A stretch of 64,000 bases of DNA from Asparagopsis taxiformis. Its lineage: Eukaryota; Rhodophyta; Florideophyceae; Bonnemaisoniales; Bonnemaisoniaceae. Position 1 is the stretch's first letter; each line of letters opens with the position of its first letter. The stretch is taken from contig JALQPE010002681.1 of assembly GCA_030407315.1 (NCBI GenBank), positions 1 through 64,000 on the forward strand, given 5' to 3'. Both the position numbers and the translations under genes were made by a program. Shown here in pieces: positions 22,017 through 32,412 of the stretch. The notes beneath the pieces are model-generated. The model saw only the letters and a list, made by a program, of their open reading frames with translations. It was not told the origin of the DNA and made no database searches.

Positions 22017-23117
22017 ACTGTGATTATTATTCATTGCAAGGTTTTTGGATCATGGTTTGTATTGTGTGTAGGATGGATGAGAGGTACATTTGCGAGTTCT
22101 CAGGGTATGTAGCGAGGGAAACGTTGGTTTTCAATCTGACTGTTGCGATTGATTCCGATGTTGCGTAGGTGATGGAGGAATAGTGATGACGGAAGGTAAG
22201 TCACATTGGGCGCCCAGACCGGTTGTGCGATGATGCGGAATGCTGACTACTTTTCTTGGCTACACGATTACGTGACTTATGGTTTTTATTGTGTGCAGGA
22301 TGGAACGGGTAAGGTAAGTGTGCGAGTTTTGAAAGTAAGCAGCGAGGGAAGGTTGGTTTTGAGTCTGACTGTTGCTGTTGATCCAATATTCATTCATTAG
22401 AAGCCTATTGAGTCATGGTGTGTATTGTGTGGAGCGAAGGTAAGTGTGCGAGTTTTGAAAGTAAGCAGTGAGGGAGGGTTGGTTTTGAGTCTGACTGTTG
22501 TGGTTGATTCCGATGTTGTGTAGATGATGCAGGAATGTTGATGACAGAAGGTAAGTTTCATTGAGCACCAAGACTTGTTTTGCGAAGATATGGACTGCTG
22601 ACTATGATTATTATTCATTGCAAGGTTTTTGGATCATGGTTTGTATTGTGTGTAGGATGGATGAGAGGTAAGTAAGGGAGTTTCTAGGATATCTGTCGTG
22701 GTAAGCGTTGCTTTTGAATCTGACTGTTGTGGTTGATTTTGATGTTTTGTATGTGATGCAGGAGTGGTGAAGCAGGAACGGCAGGACTCAAGGAGAGTGA
22801 AGAAGGGATCTAGGAAGATGGGGAATGAAGCTGTGAGGTGTTTCTGGTATGTGTATATTTTCGGGCATACGATAGAAGTGAGAGTGGTTTTCAAGTGGTG
22901 TAAGATTTTGCTGACTATGTTCGTGTTTGATGTCTTGATGATTTAATGGGCCGGGGTGGTGTCGAGGAAAGCGGGGATGGAATTGGGAAGGAGCGGATTT
23001 TTTGTAATCAAGGTCGTCAGGGTTCTTGAAGTATGTGTGAATGGTGGTGCATGGCGTTCGGATGGTAGGGAGAACGCGATAGTGAGGGAGATGGGTGATC
23101 GACGATATGCTGACAGG
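22017..23117. repeat. Repeat E, copy I, second segment with splice-signal array
   Basis: Continues the E copy interrupted by copia-1. Tandem units carry a 3'-splice-like end (TGTGTGTAG or TGTGCAG), 10-20 bases beginning GATGGA or GAATG, then GGTAAGT. Examples are near 22070, 22190, 22300, 22440, 22545, 22660 and 22760. The segment from about 22760 to 23112 matches 57415-57765. It is cut by the gypsy element; ACAGG at 23113-23117 is the left target-site copy. Confidence 0.7.
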
Positions 23118-23781
23118 TGTGGAACGATAGTTCGTTAGACTTAGTAGCTGGTACGAGCTAGTGGACACGCTGTCCTTACGACGAAACGAACGAACAGCCC
23201 ACCCGCTGGTGTTTTGACTGTATGTTAGGTAGAACGGTAGAGATAGGTTAGCGAGTAGACACGAGCGTCACGACGCAACAATCCACGCGAGGATTACGTT
23301 AGCAAACGAGGTGGTACGTCACCGGAGGCGCTCTCAACCAAGCCCGGAGGCACTACACGCAATCAGCCTTACGTGCGGCGATGGGTAGGGAGTACGCAGC
23401 TCGACGGAGACGAAGCCTCGCTAGGCAAAACGTAAACGTAAACGTAGAAGTCAGTCGTAGACTAGAGCCGTTGCTCGTTCGATGAATTGTCCCCTTTCCC
23501 TCCCGGCACGATGCCAATACCTATATGGCCACGATGGCATCGCTTTACAGTGTAAACACTGCTCGTAACGTCCCCGAATGAGAAAGGACCTTGTGGGTCA
23601 CACGTAGGGACCCGTTGGTCCGTTGGCCGTTGCCAGTACGTTCGTTGCACACGTGTGCCGGTTGCGCGCGCGCATGCGCCAGCAATGTTCGTGCATTGCT
23701 GTCGCCGGTCGTGTCCGCCGAAATTCGAATTCCGCGGAAAACGTAAATATTTGCAATTTCGGAATTGCCACGTATACTACA
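23118..23781 (-). repeat. Gypsy-1 3' LTR
   Basis: 664 bp, very similar to 42660-43321 and 61082-61743. It is more diverged at its left end (near 23130-23150) than the other two. It has a four-base insertion near 23483. Confidence 0.95.
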
Positions 23782-23800
23782 CAGCCCCACCCCCACACGT
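23782..23800 (-). other. Gypsy-1 polypurine tract
   Basis: The minus strand reads GTGGGGGTGGGGCTG directly against the 3' LTR, the expected plus-strand primer position. Confidence 0.75.
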
Positions 23801-24380
23801 GGACGTCCCGGCCACGCGAGGCCCGTCAGGACGCGCCTGAGACACGGGGCCGTGGCGCCTTTTCGGGTACAACTGCGGACGTGGCAGTTGTCCCGAAAAA
23901 TCTCGTTTAAACGTACGCGGCCCGGTTGGCTGATCGAATCGCCACGGCGCCGGAGCGCGCGCGTGCGCTCCGGCTCTTTCGTAATCATCGAGGCCCGCCC
24001 GTTGGCATCGTCCGTCAATGCCCCGCGTAGGCGTTTCCTGCAGGCGAATGCAGTGTCCAGTTCCACCACGCGGGTGTGCTTCGATTCAGCGTGATACGCA
24101 CGCAGGCCGCGGCCATTTCGTGAATCTGCCAACGGGCATTACGACAACGGTCGTCCGAAGGTTATTTAAGCCGCGGCTTAACGTGTTAGCGATCGTCGCT
24201 CACCCTTCCTCTCACCATCGTCATCCAGGCCGTTGCCTTTCCTTTTCGCACCCCCTTTTCCCCCGCTGGGTACTCCTGGCTGCTTCCGTTCTCCTCGTTC
24301 ACTCGTTTCGTCTCGCCCGCGTGGCTCTTGTCCTTGTGCTCGTTGCACTCGTCGTGAATATTGCGTACAGCGTAACCACG
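23801..24380 (+). promoter_or_regulatory. Probable promoter and 5' leader of the opposite-strand ORF
   Basis: No conserved protein is seen. A TATA-like TATTTAAG at 24163-24170 lies about 210 bases upstream of the ATG at 24381. A pyrimidine-rich leader comes between. The frame is also open back to 24018 and would encode a hydrophobic stretch (LLAASVLLVHSFRLARVALV and more) if translation began there. I favour the later start because of the TATA position and the ACGATGG context. Confidence 0.4.
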
Positions 24381-25904
24381 ATGGTTACGACCCGTAGCAC
24401 CGATGGTAACACTCCGCGGCCCGTCGGCTCTGCTGGAGGTGGAGCGAGGAACCCTTCGCAGGGCGCTCCCTCCCTCGCCAGGGTCGGTGTGCCGCCAGCG
24501 ACGGAAGCGTCCGTCGCGCCCGCCCCGTCCGTTGGGGCGGTTCAAGCCGTTGCTCCGCAGGCCGTTGCCTCATCGTCGCGCCCGACGGCTCCCGTTCCGC
24601 CTGTCGAGGCTGCAGGGGCCGCTGCCCCTGCCGATGGCGACGCCGCGGCGTCTGTCTCAAGTCCGGAGTCACCGATAGTGCCGGAGGTCGTGCCCTCTGG
24701 TCGTGGAGTGGCTGCGATGGCCGCGGCCGCACGTTTACGTCGTGCCGAGGCAGCGTCGCGCGCTGGCGAACCTCGTCGTGAGGGTTCACCCCAGTCTCCC
24801 CGTCGGGACTCGTCGGGGTTGGAAGTCCCCGCGGTAACCGTCGGAACCTCCGACCGCAACGGGGTCGCACTCGACGCGAGTTCCCTATCCCAGGCGTGGG
24901 CGGTGCTGCCTCGGGTGGTTGTGTCGGACGAGGACGTGGCCACGCTGGCCAAGGATCGCTTGGACGCACGCGCAGTACTCGAGTACATGCGCATAGCCGA
25001 AGATTCATGGGGGCGTCGTGCCGGGCGTCGTTTCGCCCACGGGACCGCGGGATCGGTTCGTTACCAGATCCCGGCGTCGATTCGTTGCGACCGTTCGTGG
25101 TTGCGCGACGCTGACAATGCGGTCTACGTAGACATCATGGACGCATACTTATGGAAGGGGACGCCCGATGAACCGCCGTTCACTGCGTTGGCGTCCGTGT
25201 ACGTGTGTCCGCGGACATTGACGGAGCGGCAGCGTGCCGAGTGAAAACCGCGCTCTCGTTGAGCGTTATGGGCAACCGCGTCATATCGTACGACGAGTAC
25301 TTCGCGCTCCGTTACGCCGACGCGGACGACTTTCGTGTGTCGCACGCCTCCACCTCGCTAGGTGTTCCGGGTAGGGATTATTTCCCGACGCTGCCAGACG
25401 TGGTAGGCGCGTATCCGTATCCCCGTGGGTCATCTACGTTATTACCTCGCGTGGTACATTACTTCACCGGAACGATGCAGGACGCGCCTGCGGAGGTGAA
25501 GGAACGTTTCCTCACGGCGGTGGACGTTGAGCACGCAGCGATGTTCACTTGCTCGCTTTACGTGGAGCGGCGTGTGTTTGGGCGCGCGTGCCTACTGCCG
25601 GAGTCCACGCTGGACTACCTGGCAGATTACGAATTGCTTCGTGCAATGCCGGTCGAAGGCTCCGACATGTTCGTTTCCGTCACCGGCGTGGTGGCGGAGA
25701 CTCGCGGCGCCCTCGCGTTGGGGCCGGAGTATCGCGTTGTGCGCCCGGATTACGCAACCGGGGACAACCAAGAGTTCGTCCAGGTACGCAGCGACGGCGC
25801 GTACGTACCGCGGGACGCTCCCCGAGCCGAACGCCGTCGTAGCAATCGTACCGGTTATTTCGGCGGCCTCGGGGGCAACGAGCGCCCCCGAGGGGCGCGG
25901 TCTG

Positions 25905-26392
25905 TGTTGAAACGAATTGGTCGCTTACCGAGCGTTTATTGAATCTGCGAGCTCACTACATAATTTGTATTCTCGCCGAGGTGCGTCGGCGGTGCTAAGG
26001 ACAGCCTGTTCATGGCTGCTCCAGACAGACTGTCACTGACAGTCTGTCCTAGCAAACACCCGCTGCCAATCTGGTACACGTGGGCTTCTCAATCATATCA
26101 CCCACACGTGTACACTTATCATAACATTTCCCCTCTGCCATGATGGCAACCCATCCTGGCATTTCTAATTACTAATTGAAACTATGACAAACAAATTGAA
26201 ACTTCAGACGCTATTATCTCCATGAAGAAAGGTCGTAGAAGCTTCGGAGAAGTTGCTACCCGACTAATTCGGGCACGCTGAACACGATGAGATAGGTTTG
26301 GGAGCGCGTAGAGCACTCCTTCTAGGAGAAATCGAGGGTCAAAGTTTTCTCACGTAATTGAGCCCCTCAGGGCCAATTCTAGTGCTTCAACA
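25905..26392 (-). repeat. Copia-2 3' LTR
   Basis: 488 bp. It starts TGTTGA and ends TCAACA, with the same 25-bp palindrome as copia-1. The polyprotein stop codon lies inside its inner end (26387-26389). Confidence 0.97.
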
Positions 26393-29300
26393 CTCCCCCT
26401 CTTTGACATTCTCGATTAATGATTTGGTAGTTACCCCCATAAGTTCACGAAGCTTGACGAACTGAATCCTTTGCAGAGGCTTAGTGAGGACATCCGCTAC
26501 CATATCGGATGTTGGACAGTAGTCGATATCGAACATCCCTTCGAGGAGGCAATCCCGGACAAAGTGGTACCGAATGTCGATATGCTTTGTGCGGGTTCCA
26601 GAAGCATTGTTCCTAGCCATTTTGATAGATCCTTGATTATCCACGTTGATGAGGATAGGATCTGCAGGATTTGTACTGCTGCTGAAACCAACGATGTTTC
26701 TCAGCCAGATTGCCTCCTTCACTGCTGCACTGAGAGCCATGTATTCGGCTTCTGAGGAAGACTGGGCTACACAGCCTTGCTTACGAGACTTCCAGCTCAC
26801 CGCTCCTCCAGCCATCTTGAAGACATAGCCACTAGTCGACTTCCGGTTGATAGTACAACCGCCCCAGTCCGAGTCGCTGTACCCGACTGGTGCAAGTGTT
26901 GCTGTAGCTCTGTACATCACGCCAAAGTCCCGTGTACCAGCGATGTAGCGCAGGACACGTTTAACGGCTACCCAGAGAGCTTTTGTCGGGGCCTCAACGA
27001 ACTGTGCAAGTCTCCCAACAGCAGATGCGATGTCAGGGCGAGTTCCCACCGCTAGGTACATCAGGCTGCCAATTGCTCTGCGATAGAGCGTAGAGTCTAT
27101 GGGCTCAGTTTCGGTATCCGCGACGGAGATCTGAGCTTGCATTGGCGTAACAACGGGACTTGCGTTTTCCATTCCAAACCGTTCCAATACCTTTTCAGCG
27201 TAGCGAGACTGATTCAAGTGTAGCAGTCCTTTGGAGGTGTTGCGCGCAATCTCCAGGCCAAGACATACCCGAGCTCTACCACAATCCTTCATCTCGAAAC
27301 GCTTACTGAATTCTGCTTTCAGCTCATCCAACATATCTCTACTGCTTGAAGCAAGAAGAATATCGTCGACGTATAGTGCAATGATGATCATAGAGTCATC
27401 ACAATACCTGACATAGAAACATGGATCGTACGGAGAGCTCTGGAAGTCGAGCTGTGAAATGAGAAAGTCATCGATCTTAGCATGCCACTGCCTCGGAGCT
27501 TGTTTGAGTCCGTATAGAGCCTTTTGCAGTTTGCAGACATGGTCTGGATGCTTCGAGTCGACGAATCCCTCCGGTTGCTCCATGAATATGTCCTGCTCGA
27601 GATCTCCGTAGAGAAAGGCTGTTTTGACGTCCATTTGATCGCAGTGCAAATCGTGGTGGACAGTGAGCGCAAAGAACATGCGAAGAGTACAGAACTGTAC
27701 AACGGGGGCATAAGTCTCGGAGTAGTCGATGCCGTACTTCTGCTGGAATCCTCGAGTTACTAGTCGAGCTTTGTGTTTGATCGAGTGCTCACCAGTTTCA
27801 CTCACAACATCTTTGCGTTTGAAGACCCACTTCGAAGTGAGGAGGTTGAGAGCTTCACTGCTGGGGACCAGAATCCAGGTGCCATTTGCTTCGAGGGAAT
27901 CCATCTCGGACTGCATGGCCTCAATCCAGAGATCTTTCTCCTCCCCCTTGGTCACCTCAGTGAAGGTAAGAAGATATTCCGGAGTGGTATCAGCAGTAGT
28001 GGAGACAAGGGCAGTTGTTTTCCACCACTCACCCGGAGGTTTACGAGATCGAGAAGATTTACGCGGAGCGTTAAGGAGAGACTCATCAGTAGATGCTGAG
28101 GGAGTTGGTGGAGGAGATTGAGGTTGTGGAGCGTTGGTGTCAGAGTCAGAGTCCGAATGGGATGAAGGAGGAGTATCCTGTTTGGTAGAGAGACCAGACT
28201 TGCTGTCTCCATCCCATGGCTCAGTATTGGACTCAGCAGCAGCATCAACGCTTTTGTAGTCTGTATCAGAAGATGGCAAACGCTTCTTTTGCAGCTCGTC
28301 GAACACTACGTCTCGCGACACAACGACCTTTTCATTTGCTGTGTCCCATAGTTTGTAGGCTTTCTGCGAGCTTGCGTATCCAAGCATAATTGCTTCCTTT
28401 GCCCGCAAATCAAGGGTCTGAAGAAGTTTATCAGGCGTTTTGTACCAGCATCTACTTCCGAACGTTCGCATATGAGCAATACTCGGTTTCCTACCATACC
28501 AGATCTCATACGGAGTATTTCCAGTTGGCAGGGAGCGGCTGGTGACACGGTTACGAATGTATGCAGCACAGGAGAGTGCTTCTGCCCAGAACTCGGATGG
28601 GGTGCTGCTGTGATGGAGCATGGCACGAATTTGATCTTTGAGGGTTCTGTTCATTCTCTCTGCCACACCATTCTGTTGCGGAGTGTATGCACAGGTGGTC
28701 TGACGTTTGATTCCTTTGCTGTCGAGGAAGGAGGTAAAGTCGTTTGAGAAGAACTCTCCCCCTCCATCCGAGCGTATTTGGCGGAGTGTACAACCAGTTT
28801 GCGTTTCAGCCATGCGCAGGAATCTCTGGAAGGAGTCGAAGCAGTCGGACTTACGGTGGAGCGGGTATACCGTTAGCCATCGGGACTTGTCATCGATAAA
28901 CGTCACAAAGTATCGAGCTCCCCCTTTCGAGAGTACTTCCATCGGCCCTGCCAGATCTGTGTGAACCAATTGGAGTAGCTCAGATGCTCTCGTTTCGGAG
29001 AGCTTTGGAATAGCTGCTCGGGACATTTTGCCGGTTATGCATCCTTCACATGGGGCACCTGCATCTGATTTCTGAGATTTGATTCGGAGGCCCTTCACGG
29101 CAGATAGCTGCTCCATGCGTGAGATACCGGATTTGTTGACATGCCCGAGCCGCTCGTGCCAGAGCTGTAGCGAGGCCACACAGGCTGTTTGCTGCACATG
29201 ATCTTTTGGGGCCTTTGACGAGAAGAGATCAATGGCATAGAGTCCCTTGCTTCTCCGTCCAGTGGCTATCGGTTTGTTGTTCTGAGTCAGGATGACTGTA

Positions 29301-30469
29301 TTGTTATTGAACTGCACCGATATGCCTCGAGTAGTGAGGGTGCTGACGGAGATGAGAGAAAATACAAAAGAGGGAACGTGGAGGACGTCACGAAGTATGC
29401 ACTGTTTTATTTCCCCATATAGAGAGATCATTAAACGAACATCACCACGGCCGACTGCCATTGAGGTAGACTTATCTCCCAGAGTTACAGAGAACGGTGT
29501 TATTTCCTTATAGGAAACAAACATGGAGCGATCGAAGGTCATGTGAGAGGTGGCAGCAGAGTCTATGTACCAAGTTGATGTATGAAGAGATCCAGGAGTA
29601 GTTGACATGAGGCAAACATACTCTTTCTCTTCATCATTATGGAAAGTAGACGCGGAAACAGAGTTTGATGGAGGATTGCCTTCTGAATCGGTGAGAGTAA
29701 CCATAGCAGAAGGTTTAGACCGTGCAGGCCGAGAGCGGGATGGACGGCCATACTTTTGCCAGCAATACGGTTCAGTGTGGTTGGTACGACCGCAATGAGT
29801 GCATTTCTTTCGGTTACTGCCGGGCTGTTTCCCAGACCTGGATAATAATGCAGCCGAGTCAGAAGAAGAGCTTCCAGGTTTCAGAATAGAAGCTCTACGT
29901 TCCTCCTGAAGAAGGAGGCTTCGGACTTTGTCGAAGGTGAATGTAGGGTCCTCATCACCTATAGCATCAAGAGCAGTAATGAGTGTCTGGAAGGAAGAAG
30001 GAAGACCATTGAGGACAGCCATAGCCATTTCCTTGTCGTCGATGATCACGCCCATAGAGCTGAGAACCGAGGCCATCTGTCGAACACGATTAATGTAGAC
30101 GAGCATCTGTTCACCGGGCTTCATAGTGGCAGTATAGAAATCACGCCTTGCAGCTAGTTTGTTTAGGAGAGTGTGCCTTTGGTGCACGTTACAGATCTCC
30201 TGCCACATTTCCAGAGCAGTAGTGGTGTGTGAGACGTTCTTGAGCATCTCATCAGACAACGTGATCCCGATGGTCATCCGAGCAGTCTTATCTTTGCGAA
30301 GCCACTTGGACAGTGCTTCCTGGTCTGCAGGGCGTGGAGGACGTAGGTCAGGGTCGATCATTTCGTCCACCTCGCGGTGGCCGAGGATGAGCTCCATCTT
30401 TTGCTTCCATGAGTGGAAGTTGGAGTATTCCAGCTTTTCAATGCGAATGCCGGATGAAGTGCTCTCCAT
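26387..30469 (-). CDS. Copia-2 gag-pol polyprotein, 1360 aa, intact
   Basis: One ORF from ATG 30469. Gag occupies residues 1 to about 240, with the conserved start (SNFHSWKQKMELILGHREVD) and zinc knuckle CTHCGRTNHTEPYC at 223-236. Protease: YIDSAATSH, Asp 303. Pre-integrase: H438, H443, C474, C477. Integrase: D505, D568, E604, giving a D-x35-E spacing. A Pro/Ser-rich linker lies around 750-800. RT spans about 840-1090, with D947 in QMDVKTAFLYGD and YVDD at 1033-1036. RNase H has D1199, E1240 and D1277. The domain order (integrase before RT) defines Ty1/copia. No frameshift separates gag from pol, so Gag excess must come from processing or transcript choice. A conserved ACAG/GCAG just before AGCCATGG of the gag start in both copia-1 and copia-2 could be a 3' splice site. 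That would give a gag-pol message lacking the zinc-finger ORF. Confidence 0.97.
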   Translation of the reverse strand: MESTSSGIRIEKLEYSNFHSWKQKMELILGHREVDEMIDPDLRPPRPADQEALSKWLRKDKTARMTIGITLSDEMLKNVSHTTTALEMWQEICNVHQRHTLLNKLAARRDFYTATMKPGEQMLVYINRVRQMASVLSSMGVIIDDKEMAMAVLNGLPSSFQTLITALDAIGDEDPTFTFDKVRSLLLQEERRASILKPGSSSSDSAALLSRSGKQPGSNRKKCTHCGRTNHTEPYCWQKYGRPSRSRPARSKPSAMVTLTDSEGNPPSNSVSASTFHNDEEKEYVCLMSTTPGSLHTSTWYIDSAATSHMTFDRSMFVSYKEITPFSVTLGDKSTSMAVGRGDVRLMISLYGEIKQCILRDVLHVPSFVFSLISVSTLTTRGISVQFNNNTVILTQNNKPIATGRRSKGLYAIDLFSSKAPKDHVQQTACVASLQLWHERLGHVNKSGISRMEQLSAVKGLRIKSQKSDAGAPCEGCITGKMSRAAIPKLSETRASELLQLVHTDLAGPMEVLSKGGARYFVTFIDDKSRWLTVYPLHRKSDCFDSFQRFLRMAETQTGCTLRQIRSDGGGEFFSNDFTSFLDSKGIKRQTTCAYTPQQNGVAERMNRTLKDQIRAMLHHSSTPSEFWAEALSCAAYIRNRVTSRSLPTGNTPYEIWYGRKPSIAHMRTFGSRCWYKTPDKLLQTLDLRAKEAIMLGYASSQKAYKLWDTANEKVVVSRDVVFDELQKKRLPSSDTDYKSVDAAAESNTEPWDGDSKSGLSTKQDTPPSSHSDSDSDTNAPQPQSPPPTPSASTDESLLNAPRKSSRSRKPPGEWWKTTALVSTTADTTPEYLLTFTEVTKGEEKDLWIEAMQSEMDSLEANGTWILVPSSEALNLLTSKWVFKRKDVVSETGEHSIKHKARLVTRGFQQKYGIDYSETYAPVVQFCTLRMFFALTVHHDLHCDQMDVKTAFLYGDLEQDIFMEQPEGFVDSKHPDHVCKLQKALYGLKQAPRQWHAKIDDFLISQLDFQSSPYDPCFYVRYCDDSMIIIALYVDDILLASSSRDMLDELKAEFSKRFEMKDCGRARVCLGLEIARNTSKGLLHLNQSRYAEKVLERFGMENASPVVTPMQAQISVADTETEPIDSTLYRRAIGSLMYLAVGTRPDIASAVGRLAQFVEAPTKALWVAVKRVLRYIAGTRDFGVMYRATATLAPVGYSDSDWGGCTINRKSTSGYVFKMAGGAVSWKSRKQGCVAQSSSEAEYMALSAAVKEAIWLRNIVGFSSSTNPADPILINVDNQGSIKMARNNASGTRTKHIDIRYHFVRDCLLEGMFDIDYCPTSDMVADVLTKPLQRIQFVKLRELMGVTTKSLIENVKEGEC
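26393..26404 (-). other. Copia-2 polypurine tract
   Basis: Minus strand AAAGAGGGGGAG adjoins the 3' LTR. Confidence 0.85.
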
Positions 30470-30653
30470 GGCTCTGTATTATGTCTTATCTGTTCGACCC
30501 TTCCCAAGTGGACAACCGATAGTCGTCTAGGACCAAGCTGGGATCTATAGGATAAAGACTTTTAGCTCAAAGCTAGATGAGTGGAGAACAAGAAAACAAG
30601 GTTTATCAAAGAGAAATCAGCTAGATTTCTATTGTGTCTAGAGAAGAGGAGTA

Positions 30654-31170
30654 CTACTTATCGGAGGAGGAGGAAGCCCTAGAGGCTTTACCGGCTTTGA
30701 GAGTCTTTTCGATGCCACGGTGGCGACTACCGCGGAGGTGGTTGTCGAACTCGCTCTGGGTGCGAACGATGACACCGCAGGGCTTGCAGACCTTGAGACC
30801 ACCTTCCTTGAGGCGTTCGATAGTCTTCTTATGTCTAGAGCCGCTGAAGTGTGCGACTCTAGACTCGGCGGAGTTGAGAAAGACGTTGCAGTGATGGCAC
30901 CTCGAGCGGTTTGCCTTCTTGTGAGCGGCGTACTTCTTCTTGTTATCCCTCCTTTCGGCGATGCTGTAGGCTTTGCGGAAGACCCGGTCTTGAAGAGACT
31001 CCCCCTCGCGACGAAGCCTGGGAGGCTGCTCGTCGGTGCGCGGTTCCACGCGGTCTTCGTCACTGCTAGACACTGCAGAGAGAAGAGAACAAGAGAGTTA
31101 GAAGTTATACCGATCAATACTAAGGTCTAAACCTTGAAATAGACCGAAAGGTGAAAGGTATAAACTTACT
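30654..31170 (-). CDS. Copia-2 zinc-finger accessory protein, spliced
   Basis: Same gene as in copia-1. Two U1-type fingers are present: CHHCNVFLNSAESRVAHFSG followed by SRHKK, and CKPCGVIVRTQSEFDNHLRG followed by SRHR. The rest is acidic and serine-rich at the N-terminus (SSSDEDR) and C-terminus (ASSSSDK). Exon 1 supplies A at 31170. The intron is 31073-31169, again exactly 97 nt, GTAAGT to a pyrimidine tract and CTGCAG. Exon 2 starts TG at 31072. Conservation of frame, fingers, intron length and the split ATG in two copies whose flanking non-coding DNA differs argues that the protein is used. It probably acts in the element's RNA or particle biology; that is inference from the finger type and location. 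Confidence 0.85.
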
Positions 31171-31910
31171 TGTGGAAACAGTTGACAATAAAACCAAACG
31201 TTCGATGAGTTTATTCGGTGATATGTAAAGGCTATAACGCTATACCGATCAGGACAAGGTCACTGTCTTACAAGAGCAGGACCGAGTTGAGAAAGGTATA
31301 GACTAGCCAATATAAAAGCAAAGGTCGATTCCACTAATTGGGCCTTGAGTGGCCCGGTAGCCGAGTCGGTTGGACGGTCCACGGAGATGTACCGAACCTT
31401 GGTTCGAGTCCCAGCAGCGACGCTGGCCAAACTTTTTCCTTCGCACGCGAACCCCAGATAAAGAATGATGTCACCTGATGACGATGACCGAGAGACGGAT
31501 GGCAAGATGACAGAGTGTCAGTGTGACACGGTGTGAATGACAGGATGTCAGTGTCAGTGACAGGATGACACAGTGTCGGCGCGGCGACAGAGGTGCGGCG
31601 CGGCGACAGAGGTGCGCGGCGATCGTCGGGGGAGCGTGGAGGAGACGCTCAGCAAGACCGCGGAAGCGCGGGAAGGCGCAGAACGGAAGAAAAGCGAGTA
31701 GACGAAGAGAAGAGAGAACGAGGCGAGAACGAGACGAAATAGGTAAGAGAACGCCGACGCAAACGACGCACTTACCGAAGCGCTAGAGAATAAGAAACGA
31801 CCCGAGCGAGCGCACTGGGCCCATAACCTGTAAAACCAATGAAGCACATGTCCGGTGTGACTTAGTGGTTATACGAGGATAAAGGTATTTATCGTGTGCC
31901 AGTGGAGTGC
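31171..31910 (-). other. Copia-2 leader
   Basis: No protein gene. It shares with copia-1 the GTCCTGATCGGTATAG block (31244-31306), the TGTCA/TGACA cluster (31465-31573) and an antisense tRNA-like sequence. An extra 96-bp segment (31831-31926) sits next to the LTR and carries a second primer-site copy; the first is at 31811-31829. Confidence 0.7.
31351..31428 (+). other. tRNA-like sequence, antisense in copia-2 leader
   Basis: Plus-strand A box GGTAGCCGAGTCGGTTGG and B box GGTTCGAGTCC (31401-31411). T-stem CTTGG/CCCAG pairs at four of five positions, and the ends GGCC...GGCC can pair as a partial acceptor stem. It is the most tRNA-like of the three copies. I cannot assign an anticodon with confidence. 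Confidence 0.5.
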
Positions 31911-31924
31911 TTGGGCCCATAACC
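31907..31924 (-). other. Copia-2 primer binding site
   Basis: Minus strand GGTTATGGGCCCAAGCAC adjoins the 5' LTR and is complementary to the anticodon arm of initiator tRNA-Met. The plus-strand sequence leading into it (TGCCAGTGGAGTGCTTGGG) resembles the 5' half of that tRNA beyond the usual primer site. Confidence 0.85.
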
Positions 31925-32412
31925 TGTTGAAACGAATTGGTCGCTTACCGAGCGTTTATTGAATCTGCGAGCTCACTACATAATTTGTATTCTCGCCGAG
32001 GTGCGTCGGCGGTGCTAAGGACAGCCTGTTCATGGCTGCTCCAGACAGACTGTCACTGACAGTCTGTCCTAGCAAACACCCGCTGCCAATCTGGTACACG
32101 TGGGCTTCTCAATCATATCACCCACACGTGTACACTTATCATAACATTTCCCCTCTGCCATGATGGCAACCCATCCTGGCATTTCTAATTACTAATTGAA
32201 ACTATGACAAACAAATTGAAACTTCAGACGCTATTATCTCCATGAAGAAAGGTCGTAGAAGCTTCGGAGAAGTTTCTACCCGACTAATTCGGGCACGCTG
32301 AACACGATGAGATAGGTTTGGGAGCGCGTAGAGCACTCCTTCTAGGAGAAATCGAGGGTCAAAGTTTTCTCACGTAATTGAGCCCCTCAGGGCCAATTCT
32401 AGTGCTTCAACA
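31925..32412 (-). repeat. Copia-2 5' LTR
   Basis: 488 bp, with one apparent difference from the other LTR. Confidence 0.97.

Larger units (their letters stand above)
25905..32412 (-). mobile_element. Copia-2: 6.5-kb intact Ty1/copia retrotransposon
   Basis: LTRs of 488 bp each (25905-26392 and 31925-32412) appear to differ at a single base (near 26253/32273). Flanks are GTCTG and TTCTG, a target duplication with one change or a 4-bp TCTG duplication. The polyprotein is one uninterrupted ORF, the zinc-finger gene is intact, and primer site and purine tract are in place. It sits inside the gypsy-1 opposite-strand ORF. This is the youngest insertion in the window and the best candidate for an active element. 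Confidence 0.97.

Noticed and set aside
23118..25904. Gypsy-1 opposite-strand ORF as an envelope protein
   Set aside because: A hydrophobic stretch exists only if translation starts at 24018. No signal peptide, cysteine pattern or fusion-like segment supports an envelope role.
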